Below are positions 42,946 to 43,001 of a DNA stretch of 43,001 nt, piece by piece (positions within the stretch are counted from its first letter, which is position 1; the number at the start of each line of letters is the position of its first letter). Both the position numbers and the translations under genes were made by a program. The notes below the pieces were generated by a model. It was given only the letters and a program-made list of their open reading frames with translations, was not told the DNA's origin and did not search any database. Source of the DNA: Planctomycetota bacterium. GTDB taxonomy: Bacteria; Planctomycetota; Planctomycetia; Pirellulales; Pirellulaceae. Where the stretch lies: the NCBI GenBank assembly GCA_014238905.1, contig JABAAE010000022.1, forward strand, positions 1 to 43,001, in the 5' to 3' direction.

Positions 42946-43001
42946 CCAGTGTCGTTTGGATCAGTGTCGTTTGGATCAGTGTCGTTTGGATCAGTGTCGT
43001 T
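42946..43001 (+). repeat. Tandem repeat, 15-bp unit TCAGTGTCGTTTGGA, running off right edge
   Basis: 3.7 units are visible, the first with one base difference (C for T). The array reaches the window edge, so its full length is unknown. Confidence 0.85.

Overview
The window looks like a chromosomal accessory region of a planctomycete, probably Pirellulaceae (Rhodopirellula-like). The evidence is two DUF1552 genes each next to a large DUF1587/1592/1588/1585-type cytochrome c protein, remnants of sulfatase and PVC-type CxxCH genes, small ECF sigma/anti-sigma units, GYF_2 and LamG secreted proteins, a planctomycete-style serine recombinase fragment and mid-to-high GC. No rRNA, tRNA or CRISPR array was recognised. 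All family calls were made by reading the protein sequence; no search was run.

Layout. 1-3.1 kb (minus strand): part of a probable integrated element, with a DnaB-N plus RecA-like ATPase running off the left edge, an excisionase-like HTH gene and an unknown protein, with hairpins between and upstream of them. 3.2-6.6 kb: a scrapyard of repeats and broken genes (a dispersed structured repeat, a 55-residue membrane protein, a lipoprotein with duplicated leader, and LRR, GYF, sulfatase and cuproredoxin fragments). 6.65-8.6 kb (minus): an operon of ECF sigma factor, membrane anti-sigma candidate and an exported PDZ protein with two CxxCH motifs. 8.75-9.54 kb: a serine-recombinase start fused to the tail of a cuproredoxin-type protein. 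10.3-13.35 kb (minus): a secreted alpha/beta-hydrolase-like protein, a sulfatase tail and a TetR regulator with a palindromic operator. 14.0-14.35 kb: tail of a phage terminase. 14.6-20.05 kb (plus): a second ECF sigma/anti-sigma pair, then two secreted EF-hand enzymes, one a redoxin/cytochrome/PHM-like copper monooxygenase chimera and one an esterase. 20.06-23.6 kb: a truncated CxxCH-type gene and two GYF-domain proteins. 24.2-33.8 kb: two DUF1552/DUF1592 pairs in mirrored order plus a translationally coupled unknown. 34.1-42.5 kb: selO, a lone alpha-2-macroglobulin, decayed sequence and a mannose-6-phosphate-isomerase-like bicupin.

The intact genes mainly encode exported redox, hydrolytic and surface functions controlled by two ECF units. 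The strongest non-gene signals are: (i) a roughly 100-bp dispersed element with two potential hairpins, five copies, all in the same orientation and four lying 10-41 nt after a plus-strand reading frame; (ii) a second repeat family rich in GTTAAC that carries terminator-like hairpins; and (iii) a 2.3-kb segment holding the ECF operon, bounded by a 10-bp inverted repeat and sitting between two parts of what looks like one cuproredoxin-terminated gene. The many chimeric junctions suggest a rearrangement hotspot.
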